Source: Streptomyces bauhiniae
Lineage (GTDB): Bacteria > Actinomycetota > Actinomycetes > Streptomycetales > Streptomycetaceae
Direction of reading: 5' to 3'
DNA length: 64,000 nt
Assembly: GCF_004784475.1 (NCBI RefSeq)
Contig: NZ_SRRT01000005.1
Location: 1-64,000 of the forward strand
Part shown: one piece after another, positions 51,688 to 60,618 of the stretch
Numbering within the stretch: the stretch's first letter is position 1
Layout: every line of letters starts with the position of its first letter
The notes under the pieces: generated by a model
Seen by the model: only the letters and a program-made list of their open reading frames with translations
Database searches by the model: none
What the model was told of the DNA's origin: nothing
Translations under genes and position numbers: made by a program

Positions 51688-52899
51688 TCAGAACGCCGTC
51701 AGCGTGAGCGTGAAGCCGGAGGGCGCCGTGTCCTGGATGAAGGAGGCGAAGTCGGCGACGTCGTCGAAGGCGAACCCGTACGCCTTGCCGTCCTTGGTGG
51801 CCGCGTGGATGGCCTTGGAGTAGTGGTTGGTCAGCTCGCCCTGGTAGAAGGCGGCCGGGTCGGTGCTGGGCTGCGCGGTGTCGGTGAGCAGCGTCGAGCG
51901 GTTGAAGCCGGCGCCGAGGACCGCGGCGACGGGCCCGGTGGTGCCGTCGTTCGGCGCGGCGAGGTTGCCGTCGCAGAAGAGGACGTCACGGGTGGACGGC
52001 TTGGCGAAGGACACCGAGGCCGGCCCGTCGAAGGTGAAGCGGTCGCCCCGGACCCGGCCGGTGAAGGTGCCGGCGTTGGTCGTGATCTTCAGGTCCTTGC
52101 CGGTGAAGGTGGACCACACCTCGTCGATGTACGGCGCGAAGTAGTCCTTGGCGAACAGACCGGCGTCCAGCCCGTGACCCGGCGCGATGATGCGCTTGTC
52201 GTCCACGACCAGCTTGGAGAACTCCGCGACCTCCTTCACCGCGGCGAACGCGGCGGCCCGGCCCCCGTCCCGGATGCTGCCGGTGGTCTGGTCCTTCTCA
52301 CCGGTGAGCCGGATGCTCATCGGCACGCTGAACATGTCGACCATCGTGGTGTTGCAGAACATGCCGGACGCGTTGTACGTGAACTCCGCACAGTCGTGCA
52401 GCACACCGAAGTTGGGGTCGGACTCGACCCAGCCGGCGGGGAACTGCAGCGCCGCGTTGCCGTTGCCGTCGGTGACGGCCTTCATCTTCAGCTTGTCGCC
52501 GAGCGAGACGTAGATACGGCCCGACATGAACGGCAGGGACAGCTTGGTCTCGCCGCTGCCCGCGAGCGGTATCGCGTAGTCGGTGAAGCCGTCGGCGCCG
52601 TTGTCGGAGACGGCGATGGGCGCGAGGGTGCCGTCCTGCTTGAGGCGGACCTGCTTGCCGTCGACGTTGCCGACGACGTAGACGTTCACGGACCCGTTGT
52701 CGAACGAGCCGCTGTTGTTGACGACGGTCACCGGCAGCGAACCCGACGCCGCGCGGGTCTTGTTGCCGCCGCTGTCCCCCGGCTGGTCGGCGAGGGCGAA
52801 GGGCGCGATGGCGGCGCCCGCGGGGATGGCCACGGCCGCGCCGCCCAGGGCGAACATCAGCTTGCGGCGGGTCAGGTTGCGCTGGTGACGAGGCGACAT
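51688..52899 (-). CDS. GH64-type beta-1,3-glucanase, Tat-exported
   Basis: A 403-residue protein; ATG 52899 follows AAGGAG. The Tat signal is NLTRRKLMFALGG. The thaumatin-like fold of GH64 is seen in LPVTVVNNSGSFDNGSVNVY, GRIYVSLGDKLKM, WVESDPNFGVLHDCAEFTY (candidate acidic catalytic residues) and YFAPYIDEVWSTF. GH64 enzymes release laminaripentaose from beta-1,3-glucan. There is no added carbohydrate-binding domain. It is downstream of the GH16 gene by 98 bases and probably on the same transcript. Confidence 0.88.
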   Translation of the reverse strand: MSPRHQRNLTRRKLMFALGGAAVAIPAGAAIAPFALADQPGDSGGNKTRAASGSLPVTVVNNSGSFDNGSVNVYVVGNVDGKQVRLKQDGTLAPIAVSDNGADGFTDYAIPLAGSGETKLSLPFMSGRIYVSLGDKLKMKAVTDGNGNAALQFPAGWVESDPNFGVLHDCAEFTYNASGMFCNTTMVDMFSVPMSIRLTGEKDQTTGSIRDGGRAAAFAAVKEVAEFSKLVVDDKRIIAPGHGLDAGLFAKDYFAPYIDEVWSTFTGKDLKITTNAGTFTGRVRGDRFTFDGPASVSFAKPSTRDVLFCDGNLAAPNDGTTGPVAAVLGAGFNRSTLLTDTAQPSTDPAAFYQGELTNHYSKAIHAATKDGKAYGFAFDDVADFASFIQDTAPSGFTLTLTAF

Positions 52900-52997
52900 G
52901 CGGGGAACTCCTTGCAGTGGGGGACGCACCCGGCCGGAGCCGGGACAACACGGGGACGGCCAGGGGCCGGGGTCGAACAACTCCCGGCCCCCGGACC

Positions 52998-53873
52998 TCA
53001 GTTCTGGGCGGAGACGTGGACGTAGTCCACGGTCATCGTCTGCGGGAAGGACGTACCGGCGTCGGGGCTGCCGGGCCAGTCACCCCCGACCGCGAGGTTG
53101 AGGATGACGAAGAAGGGGTGGTCGTAGACCCACTTGTTGCCGTTCACGTCGGCCGGAGTGCGGGTCTGGTAGTTCTGGCCGTCCACGGACCAGGTGATGC
53201 CGGACGGGCTCCAGTCGACCGCGAAAGTGTGGAAGTCGTCGGCGAACGGCTTGCCGTCGGGCAGGTTGTACGCGGCGCCAATCCCGCCCGCGCCGGAGTA
53301 GCCGGGGCCGTGGATGGTGCCGTGCACCGTGGAAGGCTCCTTGCCGACGTTCTCCATGATGTCGATCTCGCCGCTGTTGGGCCAGCCCGCGCTGCCGAGG
53401 TCGTCGCCCAGCATCCAGAAGGCCGGCCAGATGCCCTGACCGCGCGGGATCTTGATGCGGGCCTCGAAGTGGCCGTACTTCTGCGTGAAGGTCTGCGCCG
53501 TGTTCAGCCGCGCGGAGGTGAACTGACAGGGCCCGTTCCAGCAGTTCAGGTTGGGGTCGGTGTTCTTGCGGGCGGTGATGACCAGGTTGCCGTTGCCGTC
53601 GAGGGCGGCGTTGTCGGTGCTGTTCGTGTAGTACTGCAGCTCGTGGTTGCCGTTGCCGCTGCCGCCCGTCTCCAGGGTCCAGCGGGAGCTGTCCGGCGCG
53701 CTGCCCGCGGCGCCGTCGAAGTCGTCGGACCAGCTCAGCGCGGCCGCCGGCGCGGCGTCGGCGCGGTGGGCGCCGGGGCCCGTGGTGTTGAGCAGCACAC
53801 CGGCCGCGAGCGCGGCGGCGCTTCCGCAGATCAGTCCGCGGTAGGACCAGCGACGTAAACGATGACCAGCCAT
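52998..53873 (-). CDS. GH16 beta-1,3(-1,4)-glucanase, secreted
   Basis: A 291-residue laminarinase-type enzyme with a signal peptide to about residue 41. The GH16 catalytic motif GEIDIMENVG holds the nucleophile and acid/base Glu. WTLETGGSGNGNHELQYYT, YGHFEARIKIP and GQGIWPAFWMLGDD are further family blocks. It should cut fungal or plant beta-1,3-glucan in concert with the GH64 enzyme. ATG 53873 is the only sensible start but has a weak ribosome site. A palindromic operator lies 112 bases upstream. Confidence 0.92.
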   Translation of the reverse strand: MAGHRLRRWSYRGLICGSAAALAAGVLLNTTGPGAHRADAAPAAALSWSDDFDGAAGSAPDSSRWTLETGGSGNGNHELQYYTNSTDNAALDGNGNLVITARKNTDPNLNCWNGPCQFTSARLNTAQTFTQKYGHFEARIKIPRGQGIWPAFWMLGDDLGSAGWPNSGEIDIMENVGKEPSTVHGTIHGPGYSGAGGIGAAYNLPDGKPFADDFHTFAVDWSPSGITWSVDGQNYQTRTPADVNGNKWVYDHPFFVILNLAVGGDWPGSPDAGTSFPQTMTVDYVHVSAQN

Positions 53874-53984
53874 GACCAGACCACACCCTGTTCTCTGTGG
53901 GGGGGACGTACGGGGCACGCCCTCGACCGTGGGGGACGGGACGAGCGCCGGAAGAGCACACCGCACACACCGGACCCGAAGGTC

Positions 53985-53998
53985 TGAGAGCGCTCTCA
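53985..53998. promoter_or_regulatory. palindromic LacI-type operator upstream of GH16
   Basis: TGAGAGCGCTCTCA is a perfect 14-base palindrome centred on GCGC, close to the CebR box (TGGGAGCGCTCCCA). It sits about 30 bases downstream of the putative -10 element, fitting repression by a LacI-family glucan regulator. No such regulator gene is in the window. Confidence 0.7.
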
Positions 53999-54028
53999 CG
54001 CGACGGCGAGCACCACCGGCAGGCCCCG

Positions 54029-54057
54029 ACCATACGCCTCGGTCCCACCCGCTCCAA
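54029..54057 (-). promoter_or_regulatory. putative promoter of GH16-GH64 unit
   Basis: On the minus strand TTGGAG (54057-54052) and TATGGT (54034-54029) are 17 bases apart, upstream of the operator and about 160 bases from the start codon. The rest of the 387-base gap holds only the terminator of the MFS gene. Confidence 0.45.
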
Positions 54058-54208
54058 CCACCCCGGCGACCTCTCAAATCGCCCATGAGCAACGGGTTTC
54101 AGAACAAACGACAGCCTCACCCAGCGACGTTTAACCCTCGATTAATCTCCCCTTAAGTCCCGGCCCAGAACCCGGAGTTGGTACCGGAGTCGGCGTCCTG
54201 ACATGCGA

Positions 54209-54243
54209 AGACCCCTCGTCGCCACAGGGACGACGAGGGGTCT
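54209..54243 (-). terminator. hairpin terminator of the MFS gene
   Basis: A perfect 13-base stem (54209-54221 with 54231-54243), 9-base loop, 17 bases beyond the transporter stop at 54261. Confidence 0.85.
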
Positions 54244-54260
54244 CGCGGGGTCTTGAGGGG

Positions 54261-55805
54261 CTAGCCCCGGTCCGCCGCCGGGCGGTCCTTCGCCAGGGCG
54301 TACAGCTCCTTGGACGTCGTGATCAGCTCACGGCGTTCCTCGTTCGAGCCGACCATGGGCTGCGAGCCGCGCAGGGGGACCTGGGCGCTCTCGGGGAGGA
54401 ACTTCACCGTGATCAGACCGATGACGCCGGCCAGCATCAGGTAGTACGCGGGCATCAGGTCGTCGCCGGTGATGTCCACCAGCGCGGCGGTCACCAGCGG
54501 GGTCGTCCCGCCGAAGGCCGCGACGGCGAAGTTGAAGCCGATGCCCATCGCCGCGTACCGGACGGCCGTCGGGAAGAGAGCCGGCAGGGTGGCCGCGCTC
54601 GGCGCGGCGAAGCAGGCCAGCAGGGTGGAGAGGATCAGCACGCCGAGGATCGGCGCCCAGGTGCCCTCCGCCTTGATCAGCAGGAACGCCGGGATCGCCA
54701 GGATGATCATGGCGACGGCGGCCCAGCCGTACAGCGGGCGCCGGCCGATCCGGTCGCTGAGCCGGCCGAGGAAGGTGATCAGGATGACGATCCACACCAT
54801 GCCGATGAGCACCAGCACATCGGCCGAACTGCTGGACCGGCCGAGCGTCTCGGTCTGGTACGTCGGCAGATAGCCCGTGACCATGTAGTTGGTGACGTTG
54901 TACAGCAGCACCAGGCCCATGCAGATGAGCAGCGCCCTCCAGTGCCTCTTGATGATGTCCTTGAACTCGCTGCCGGCCGACTCCTGGGCGAGGCTCTTCT
55001 CGTGCTCGTCGAGCTGCTGCTGGAACGCCGGGGACTCCTCCAGCTTCAGCCGCATGTAGAGGCCGATCACGCCGAGCGGACCGGCGACCAGGAACGGGAT
55101 GCGCCAGCCCCAGGAGAGCATCTCGGCGTCCGACAGCAGCAGGTTCAGCACGGTGACCAGGGCGGAGCCGAGGGCGTAGCCGACGAAGGTGCCGAAGTCG
55201 AGCCAGCTCGAGAGGAAGCCGCGCCGCCGGTCGGGTGAGTACTCCGCGACGAAGGTGGTCGCGCCGCCGTACTCGCCGCCGGTGGAGAAGCCCTGCACCA
55301 TACGGGCGACCAGCAGCAGGATGGGGGCCGCGATGCCGATGGTGGAGTAGCCGGGGATCACCCCGATGGCGAAGGTGCCGATGGCCATCATGATCATGGT
55401 GGTGGCCAGCACCTTCTGCCGGCCGAGCCGGTCGCCGAGCGGTCCGAAGACCAGCCCGCCGAGGGGGCGCACCACGAAGGCGGCGGCGAAGGTGGCGAAG
55501 GAGGAGATCACCTGGGCGGCCGGGGAGGCGCCGGGGAAGAACACCTTGCCGAGCGTGGCGGCAAGGTAGCTGTAGACCCCGAAGTCGAACCACTCCATGC
55601 AGTTGCCGAGCGCCGAGGCGCCGACGGCTCGCTTGAGCAGAGGGGGTTCGACGACCTGGACGTCGTCCTTGCGGAAGGCGCCCCGATTGCGCCGCAGTCT
55701 GTGGGTCAGCTCCTCGCGGACCTGGTGAGGGAGGTCCGTCACGGCCTTGGAGGCCCGCTTCTTTATGCCTGAGGGCCGCTCTCCGTCGGACAGGGCATCA
55801 CTCAC
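54261..55805 (-). CDS. MFS transporter, metabolite:H+ symporter (ProP-like) type
   Basis: A 514-residue twelve-helix transporter. GTG 55805 follows AAAGGAG. The metabolite:H+ symporter features are a charged N-terminal extension of about 65 residues, GNCMEWFDFGVYSYLAATLG in helix 1, GPLGDRLGRQKVL, FSTGGEYGGATTFVAEYSP and GRLSDRIGRRPLYG. This is the pattern of ProP/ShiA-like osmoprotectant or organic acid importers. The substrate is not determinable. Confidence 0.9.
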   Translation of the reverse strand: MSDALSDGERPSGIKKRASKAVTDLPHQVREELTHRLRRNRGAFRKDDVQVVEPPLLKRAVGASALGNCMEWFDFGVYSYLAATLGKVFFPGASPAAQVISSFATFAAAFVVRPLGGLVFGPLGDRLGRQKVLATTMIMMAIGTFAIGVIPGYSTIGIAAPILLLVARMVQGFSTGGEYGGATTFVAEYSPDRRRGFLSSWLDFGTFVGYALGSALVTVLNLLLSDAEMLSWGWRIPFLVAGPLGVIGLYMRLKLEESPAFQQQLDEHEKSLAQESAGSEFKDIIKRHWRALLICMGLVLLYNVTNYMVTGYLPTYQTETLGRSSSSADVLVLIGMVWIVILITFLGRLSDRIGRRPLYGWAAVAMIILAIPAFLLIKAEGTWAPILGVLILSTLLACFAAPSAATLPALFPTAVRYAAMGIGFNFAVAAFGGTTPLVTAALVDITGDDLMPAYYLMLAGVIGLITVKFLPESAQVPLRGSQPMVGSNEERRELITTSKELYALAKDRPAADRG

Positions 55806-56077
55806 TGCCGCTCCTTTCGCCGTCGGTGTCACCGGGATGCGCTTTCTCCGGCCGCACCGGGCATCAGCCCCGTGTCCCATCCTGCTGCCCAACGCCGCAC
55901 ACGTCACACCGGCCACGTACACATGGGCGAATGCCGAGGTCAGGGCCCGGTTGATTAAGAAACAAGGCAGCTCAATCCCATGACGTACGACGGTTGGACT
56001 TCGGGCTGCCGAGGGCGCAGGGTGGATCAGCCCCGCTTCCCGGGGGCACCCCTACGGCATCACCCGGAGATCACCCG

Positions 56078-57124
56078 ATGAACCATGTCGCGGACCCCGC
56101 TCGTTACGACGGCACCATGCGCTACCGGCGCACCGGCCGCTCGGGGCTCGACCTGCCCCTGCTGTCGCTGGGCTACTGGCACAACTTCGGTGACGACCGG
56201 CCCTTCGAGACCCAGCGGGAGATCGCGCTGCGCGCCTTCGACCTGGGGATCACCCACCACGACCTGGCGAACAACTACGGCCCGCCCTACGGCTCGGCGG
56301 AGATCAACTTCGGCCGGCTGATGAAGCAGGACCTCGCGCCGTACCGGGACGAGCTGGTGGTCTCCACCAAGGCGGGCTGGGACATGTGGCCGGGCCCCTA
56401 CGGCCAGGGCGGTGGCTCGCGCAAATATGTGCTGGCCTCCCTGGACCAGTCGCTGAAGCGCATGGGCCTGGACTACGTCGACATCTTCTACTCCCACCGG
56501 CTGGACGCGAGCACGCCGCTGGAGGAGACGATGGGCGCGCTCGACACCGCCGTCCGCCAGGGCAAGGCCCTGTACGTCGGCATCTCCTCCTACGACGCCG
56601 AGCGCACCCGGCAGGCCGCGGCGATCCTGCGTGAGCTGGGCACGCCGATGCTGATCCACCAGCCGTCGTACAACATGCTCAACCGCTGGATCGAGACCGA
56701 GGGCCTGCTGGACGTGGCCGAGGAGGAGGGCTTCGGTGTCATCGGCTTCACGGCGCTGGCGCAGGGCCTGCTGACCGGCCGCTACCTGGACGGCGTGCCG
56801 GAGGACTCGCGGGCGGCTGCGGGCAAGTCCTTCGATCAGTCCTGGCTGACCGAGGACATGCGCGGCCGACTGCGCGCCCTGAACGACATCGCGGCCCGGC
56901 GCGGCCAGTCCCTGGCTCAGATGGCGCTGGCCTGGGCGCTGCGTGACGAGCGGGTGACCTCGCTGGTGATCGGCGCCTCGCGCACCGAGCAACTCGAGCA
57001 GAACGTGGCGGCGCTTCAGAACCTGGAGTTCAGCGCCGAGGAGCTGGCCGAGATCGACAAGTACGCCACCGACGGCGGGGTCGACCTGTGGGCCGACGCC
57101 CGGCAGGGCAACCTCGGCGGCTGA
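56078..57124 (+). CDS. aldo/keto reductase (L-glyceraldehyde-3-phosphate reductase type)
   Basis: A 348-residue NADPH-dependent barrel enzyme. The catalytic tetrad is visible: Asp in ITHHDLANNYGPPYGSAE with Tyr a few residues on, Lys in VVSTKAGWDMWP, and His in IFYSHRLDAST. The NADP site is VIGASRTEQLEQNV. Length and YG-P-YGSAE match the YghZ/MgrA group, which detoxifies aldehydes. ATG 56078 is chosen; ATG 56117 (RYRRTGRSG) is an alternative. Confidence 0.9.
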   Translation: MNHVADPARYDGTMRYRRTGRSGLDLPLLSLGYWHNFGDDRPFETQREIALRAFDLGITHHDLANNYGPPYGSAEINFGRLMKQDLAPYRDELVVSTKAGWDMWPGPYGQGGGSRKYVLASLDQSLKRMGLDYVDIFYSHRLDASTPLEETMGALDTAVRQGKALYVGISSYDAERTRQAAAILRELGTPMLIHQPSYNMLNRWIETEGLLDVAEEEGFGVIGFTALAQGLLTGRYLDGVPEDSRAAAGKSFDQSWLTEDMRGRLRALNDIAARRGQSLAQMALAWALRDERVTSLVIGASRTEQLEQNVAALQNLEFSAEELAEIDKYATDGGVDLWADARQGNLGG

Positions 57125-57247
57125 AAACCGCACAAAGCATGACGTGACCCCCCTGACCGACTGCCTTCCGTGTGGCCATGCACCGTCAAGCTAGGGTGTA
57201 GGCAATGGTTGCACCAAGAAACAGTCAAAAGCGTCAGGGGGGTTGCC

Positions 57248-57733
57248 ATGGGCACCGTTCGCACGAGTAGGACGCCGTTGCCGGGGATCGGCGTCCGGTA
57301 CGACCTCACCACCCGCGAACACCGCCGGCTGTCGGTGGTGGCCCACCGGGACGGGGCGCGGACACTGAGCGCCTACCGCGAGGACGACCCCGACGCGTGC
57401 GCGCTGTCGGTGCAGTTGACCGGCGGCGAGGCGGAGGCCATCGCCAGGACGCTGATGCCGACGCACCAGAGCCCCAGTCTGCTGTCCACGACCGAGCTGG
57501 GCCTGGTCGCCGAGCGCATCTCGCTGTCCTCCGTCTCGCACTGGAACGGGCGGCTGCTCGGGGACACCCGGATGCGCACCGAGACCGGCGTGTCGATCGT
57601 GGCCGTGCTCCGCCGCGCCGACGCCATCCCCTCCCCCGGTCCGGGATTCCGGCTCGCGGGCGGTGACACGCTCATCGTGATCGGCACCCGCGAGGGCGTG
57701 GACGCGGCCGCCGAGATCCTCGGCAGGGAGTGA
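57248..57733 (+). CDS. KhtT-like regulatory subunit of K+/H+ antiporter (TrkA-C domain)
   Basis: A 161-residue soluble protein, ATG 57248 after AGGGGGG. The N-terminal part is an alpha/beta domain (TREHRRLSVVAHRDGARTL). The C-terminal TrkA-C domain has SIVAVLRRADAIPSPGPGF and LAGGDTLIVIGTREGVDA, the usual ligand-binding fold. Coupled with the antiporter gene, it should gate it, possibly through a nucleotide or pH signal. Confidence 0.87.
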   Translation: MGTVRTSRTPLPGIGVRYDLTTREHRRLSVVAHRDGARTLSAYREDDPDACALSVQLTGGEAEAIARTLMPTHQSPSLLSTTELGLVAERISLSSVSHWNGRLLGDTRMRTETGVSIVAVLRRADAIPSPGPGFRLAGGDTLIVIGTREGVDAAAEILGRE

Positions 57734-57738
57734 TCCGG

Positions 57739-58983
57739 ATGCATTCCTCCGCGGTCTTCCTCATCGAGTTCGGCGCCATCATCCTGGCCCTCGGCCTGCT
57801 CGGCCGGCTCGCCGCCCGGCTGAGGTTCTCCCCCATCCCGCTGTATCTGCTCGCCGGGCTGGCCTTCGGCGAGGGCGGGCTGCTGCCGCTGGGCGCCAGT
57901 GAGGAGTTCGTGGCGATCGGCGCCGAGATCGGCGTGATCCTGCTGCTGCTCATGCTGGGCCTGGAGTACACCGCCGGTGACCTGGTCTCCAACCTGAAGA
58001 CGCAGTACCCCGCCGGTCTGGTGGACTTCGCGCTCAACGCGGTACCGGGCGCGGTGATGGCGCTGCTGCTGGGCTGGGGTCCCATCGCCGCCGTGGTGCT
58101 GGCCGGCATCACCTGGATCTCGTCCTCCGGCGTCATCGCCAAGGTCCTGGGCGACCTGGGCCGGATCGGCAACCGGGAGACCCCGGTGATCCTCAGCATC
58201 CTGGTGCTGGAGGACCTGTCGATGGCGGTCTACCTCCCGCTGGTCACCGCCCTGCTGGCCGGTACGGGCTTCGTGGCGGGCGGCATCACGCTCGCCATCG
58301 CGCTCGGCGTGGCCGGTCTGGTGCTGCTGCTGGCGGTGCGCTTCGGCCGGGTCATCTCCCGCTTCGTCTCCAGCGACGACCCGGAGAAGCTGCTGCTCGT
58401 GGTCCTCGGCCTCACCCTGCTGGTGGCCGGACTCGCCCAGCAACTCCAGGTCTCGGCGGCGGTCGGCGCCTTCCTGGTCGGCATCGCGCTCTCCGGCGAG
58501 GTCGCCGAGGGCGCGCACAACCTGCTGGCCCCGCTGCGGGACCTGTTCGCGGCCGTGTTCTTCGTGTTCTTCGGGCTGCACACCGACCCGGCGAGCATCC
58601 CGCCGGTGCTGCTGCCCGCGCTGGCCCTCGCGGTCGTCACCGCGCTCACCAAGATCGCCACCGGCTACTGGGCGGCACGGCGCGCGGGTGTCTCCGTGCG
58701 GGGCCGCTGGCGGGCGGGCGGCACGCTGGTGGCGCGCGGCGAGTTCTCGGTGGTCATCGCCGGTCTGGCGGTCACCTCGGGCATCGACTCCCGGCTGGGC
58801 CCGCTGGCCACCGCGTACGTGCTGATCCTGGTGGTCGTCGGCCCGCTCACCGCGCGCTACACCGACCAGGTCGCCCTGGGGATCGCCAAGTGGCGCCGGG
58901 CCCGCACGGCCCCCGCCGAGCCGGCCGCTGAGCCGTCCGCCCCGGCGGAGGTGCGCGACCAGGACGCGGTCGGCCGGTCCTGA
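57739..58983 (+). CDS. CPA2-type cation:proton antiporter (KhtU-like)
   Basis: A 414-residue membrane protein with about twelve helices. ATG 57739 is preferred because AGGGAG is 9 bases upstream; GTG 57730 overlaps the previous stop but lies on the ribosome site. Antiporter blocks are LIEFGAIILALGLLGRLAARL, LGLEYTAGDLVSNL, ITWISSSGVIAKVLGDL, LEDLSMAVYLPL and FVFFGLHTDPASIP. It likely extrudes potassium under alkaline or osmotic stress. No RCK domain is fused; that function is provided by the preceding gene. Confidence 0.88.
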   Translation: MHSSAVFLIEFGAIILALGLLGRLAARLRFSPIPLYLLAGLAFGEGGLLPLGASEEFVAIGAEIGVILLLLMLGLEYTAGDLVSNLKTQYPAGLVDFALNAVPGAVMALLLGWGPIAAVVLAGITWISSSGVIAKVLGDLGRIGNRETPVILSILVLEDLSMAVYLPLVTALLAGTGFVAGGITLAIALGVAGLVLLLAVRFGRVISRFVSSDDPEKLLLVVLGLTLLVAGLAQQLQVSAAVGAFLVGIALSGEVAEGAHNLLAPLRDLFAAVFFVFFGLHTDPASIPPVLLPALALAVVTALTKIATGYWAARRAGVSVRGRWRAGGTLVARGEFSVVIAGLAVTSGIDSRLGPLATAYVLILVVVGPLTARYTDQVALGIAKWRRARTAPAEPAAEPSAPAEVRDQDAVGRS

Positions 58984-59043
58984 GCACGGCCCTTCGCGCA
59001 GGTCACAGAGGGGCGGGAGCGCGGCGCGGCGTACGGTGATGCC

Positions 59044-59694
59044 ATGCCGCCTCCCCTCCCCGGCCCGCTGGCGCCGCTGGCCCCGCTGCTCGGTCACTAC
59101 GGCTACTGGGCCGTCGGCGCGGTCGTCTTCCTGGAGGACTTCGGGGTCCCGGCACCGGGCGAGACGATCCTGCTCGCGGCCGGGGTCTACGCGGGTGCGG
59201 GCGAGCTGAACATCGTCGCCGTGGCGGCCATCGCGTTCGCGGCGGCGGTCCTCGGGGACAACGTCGGCTATGTGATCGGCCGTACGGGCGGCCGGGCGTT
59301 CGTGGAGCGCTGGGGCAAGTACATCCTGCTGACGCCGAAGCGCTTCGAGGCGGCGGAGGCGTTCTTCCGACGGCACGGCGGCAAGATCGTCACGGTGGCC
59401 CGGTTCGTGGAGGGGCTGCGCCAGGCCAACGGGATCATCGCGGGCACGACCGGGATGCCCTGGCCCCGCTTCCTCGCCTTCAACGCGCTCGGCGCGGCCC
59501 TCTGGGTCGGCCTGTGGTCCTCGCTGGCCTACCTGGCCGGCAGCCACATCACGGCGGTGTACGACGAGATCGTCCGCTATCAGCGTTACGTGCTCATCGC
59601 CGTCGGATTGCTGGTGGCGGCGCTGGTCGTCCGGCATCTGGTGCGGCGCCGGCGGGCCCGCCGGAACGACGACCGGAACGACGCCGGTCAATGA
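59044..59694 (+). CDS. DedA family membrane protein
   Basis: A 216-residue protein with a re-entrant helix and about four membrane segments. The hallmarks are FLEDFGVPAPGETILLAAG, LGDNVGYVIGRTGGR, RHGGKIVTVARFVEGLRQANG and LGAALWVGLWSSLAYLAG. DedA relatives move undecaprenyl phosphate or phospholipids between leaflets. The tail is very basic. Confidence 0.9.
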   Translation: MPPPLPGPLAPLAPLLGHYGYWAVGAVVFLEDFGVPAPGETILLAAGVYAGAGELNIVAVAAIAFAAAVLGDNVGYVIGRTGGRAFVERWGKYILLTPKRFEAAEAFFRRHGGKIVTVARFVEGLRQANGIIAGTTGMPWPRFLAFNALGAALWVGLWSSLAYLAGSHITAVYDEIVRYQRYVLIAVGLLVAALVVRHLVRRRRARRNDDRNDAGQ

Positions 59695-59779
59695 ATTTCG
59701 GCTTTTCTGGTTTGGCCGGCGGCGGTGGGGATAGCCGGATGTCGACCACGCACCGAAAACGTTGGGATGTGAATACCCC

Positions 59780-59953
59780 ATGGCTGGTGACCAGAAGGGC
59801 AAGGCCAAGGCGGAGCAGCTCAAGGGCAAGGTCAAGGAGACCATGGGCAAGGCCGTCGGGAACGAGCGCATGGAGGCCGAGGGCCGCGCCGAAGGCGCCA
59901 AGGGCGATGCCCGCCAGGCCAAGGAAAAGACGAAGGACACGTTCAAACACTGA
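59780..59953 (+). CDS. CsbD family stress protein
   Basis: A 57-residue highly charged protein: GDQKGKAKAEQLKGKVKE, GNERMEAEGRAEGAKGD and a Lys-rich end. CsbD-like proteins are often under the general stress sigma factor. A weak sigma-B-like pattern (GTTT at 59710 and GGGGAT at 59727) lies upstream. No clear ribosome site is seen. Confidence 0.85.
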   Translation: MAGDQKGKAKAEQLKGKVKETMGKAVGNERMEAEGRAEGAKGDARQAKEKTKDTFKH

Positions 59954-59974
59954 GTCGGTGCGATGCCGTACCGG

Positions 59975-60015
59975 GGCGGGCCCGGAAATCCCTTTCGCGG
60001 ATTTCCGGGCCCGCC
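59975..60015 (+). terminator. hairpin terminator
   Basis: A perfect 17-base stem (59975-59991 with 59999-60015) and a 7-base loop, 21 bases after the CsbD gene. Confidence 0.9.
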
Positions 60016-60052
60016 GCTTTGTGTGCCTGGTGTTTTACCGGGCCGTTCTCAC

Positions 60053-60079
60053 GCGTCCGGGGGATTCCCGCCCGGACGC
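60053..60079. promoter_or_regulatory. 9-base inverted repeat in the leader region of the HATPase gene
   Basis: GCGTCCGGG (60053-60061) pairs with CCCGGACGC (60071-60079), loop of 9. A second terminator or an attenuating leader hairpin about 105 bases before the start at 60184. Confidence 0.4.
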
Positions 60080-60183
60080 CCCTTGATCGGCCGAGCTGGG
60101 GGTAGCCGGGTGAAGAAGGGACGATCCTCCGCGATCGCACGACGGGGCCTTGACCGGCCACCACGGGAGAAGGGCGATTCCGC

Positions 60184-60618
60184 ATGGACCTCCCCCTCAC
60201 GGCAGACACCATGACGCGGACCACGCCGGAGCTGCCGCGCTACAGCCGCCGCTGGGACACCGACACCGCGTCCCTCCCGGAGGCCAGGGACGCGGTCGCC
60301 GACCTGCTTGCACGGGTCCGCCCCACCCCCTCGGCGCGTGCGGTGCAGGACGCGCAGCTCGTCGCCAGCGAGCTGGTGACCAACGCGCTCAAGCACGCGC
60401 CGGGGCCGTTCACGCTGCACATGGAAGTGGTACTGGAGCCGACGGCGCTGCGGATCAGCGTCACGGACTCCTCACCGCGCCCGCCCCGGCACCGCCCGCC
60501 CAACCCCGAGCGGGTCGGCGGCCACGGGCTGCGGCTGGTGAGCCTGCTCTGCGGTTCCCTGGAGGTGACTCCACTGGGCCGCGGCAAGCGGGTCACCGCG
60601 TCGGTGGCGCTGGCCTAG
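60184..60618 (+). CDS. HATPase-type anti-sigma-factor-like protein
   Basis: A 144-residue GHKL ATPase domain: AQLVASELVTNALKHAPG, LRISVTDSSPRPPR and VGGHGLRLVSLLCG. It resembles the protein at 48886 and other Streptomyces regulators of the RsbW type. Its TAG stop overlaps the stop of the convergent MASE1 gene in a CTAG. The nearby PP2C phosphatase could oppose it on a shared antagonist; this is inferred. Confidence 0.87.
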   Translation: MDLPLTADTMTRTTPELPRYSRRWDTDTASLPEARDAVADLLARVRPTPSARAVQDAQLVASELVTNALKHAPGPFTLHMEVVLEPTALRISVTDSSPRPPRHRPPNPERVGGHGLRLVSLLCGSLEVTPLGRGKRVTASVALA

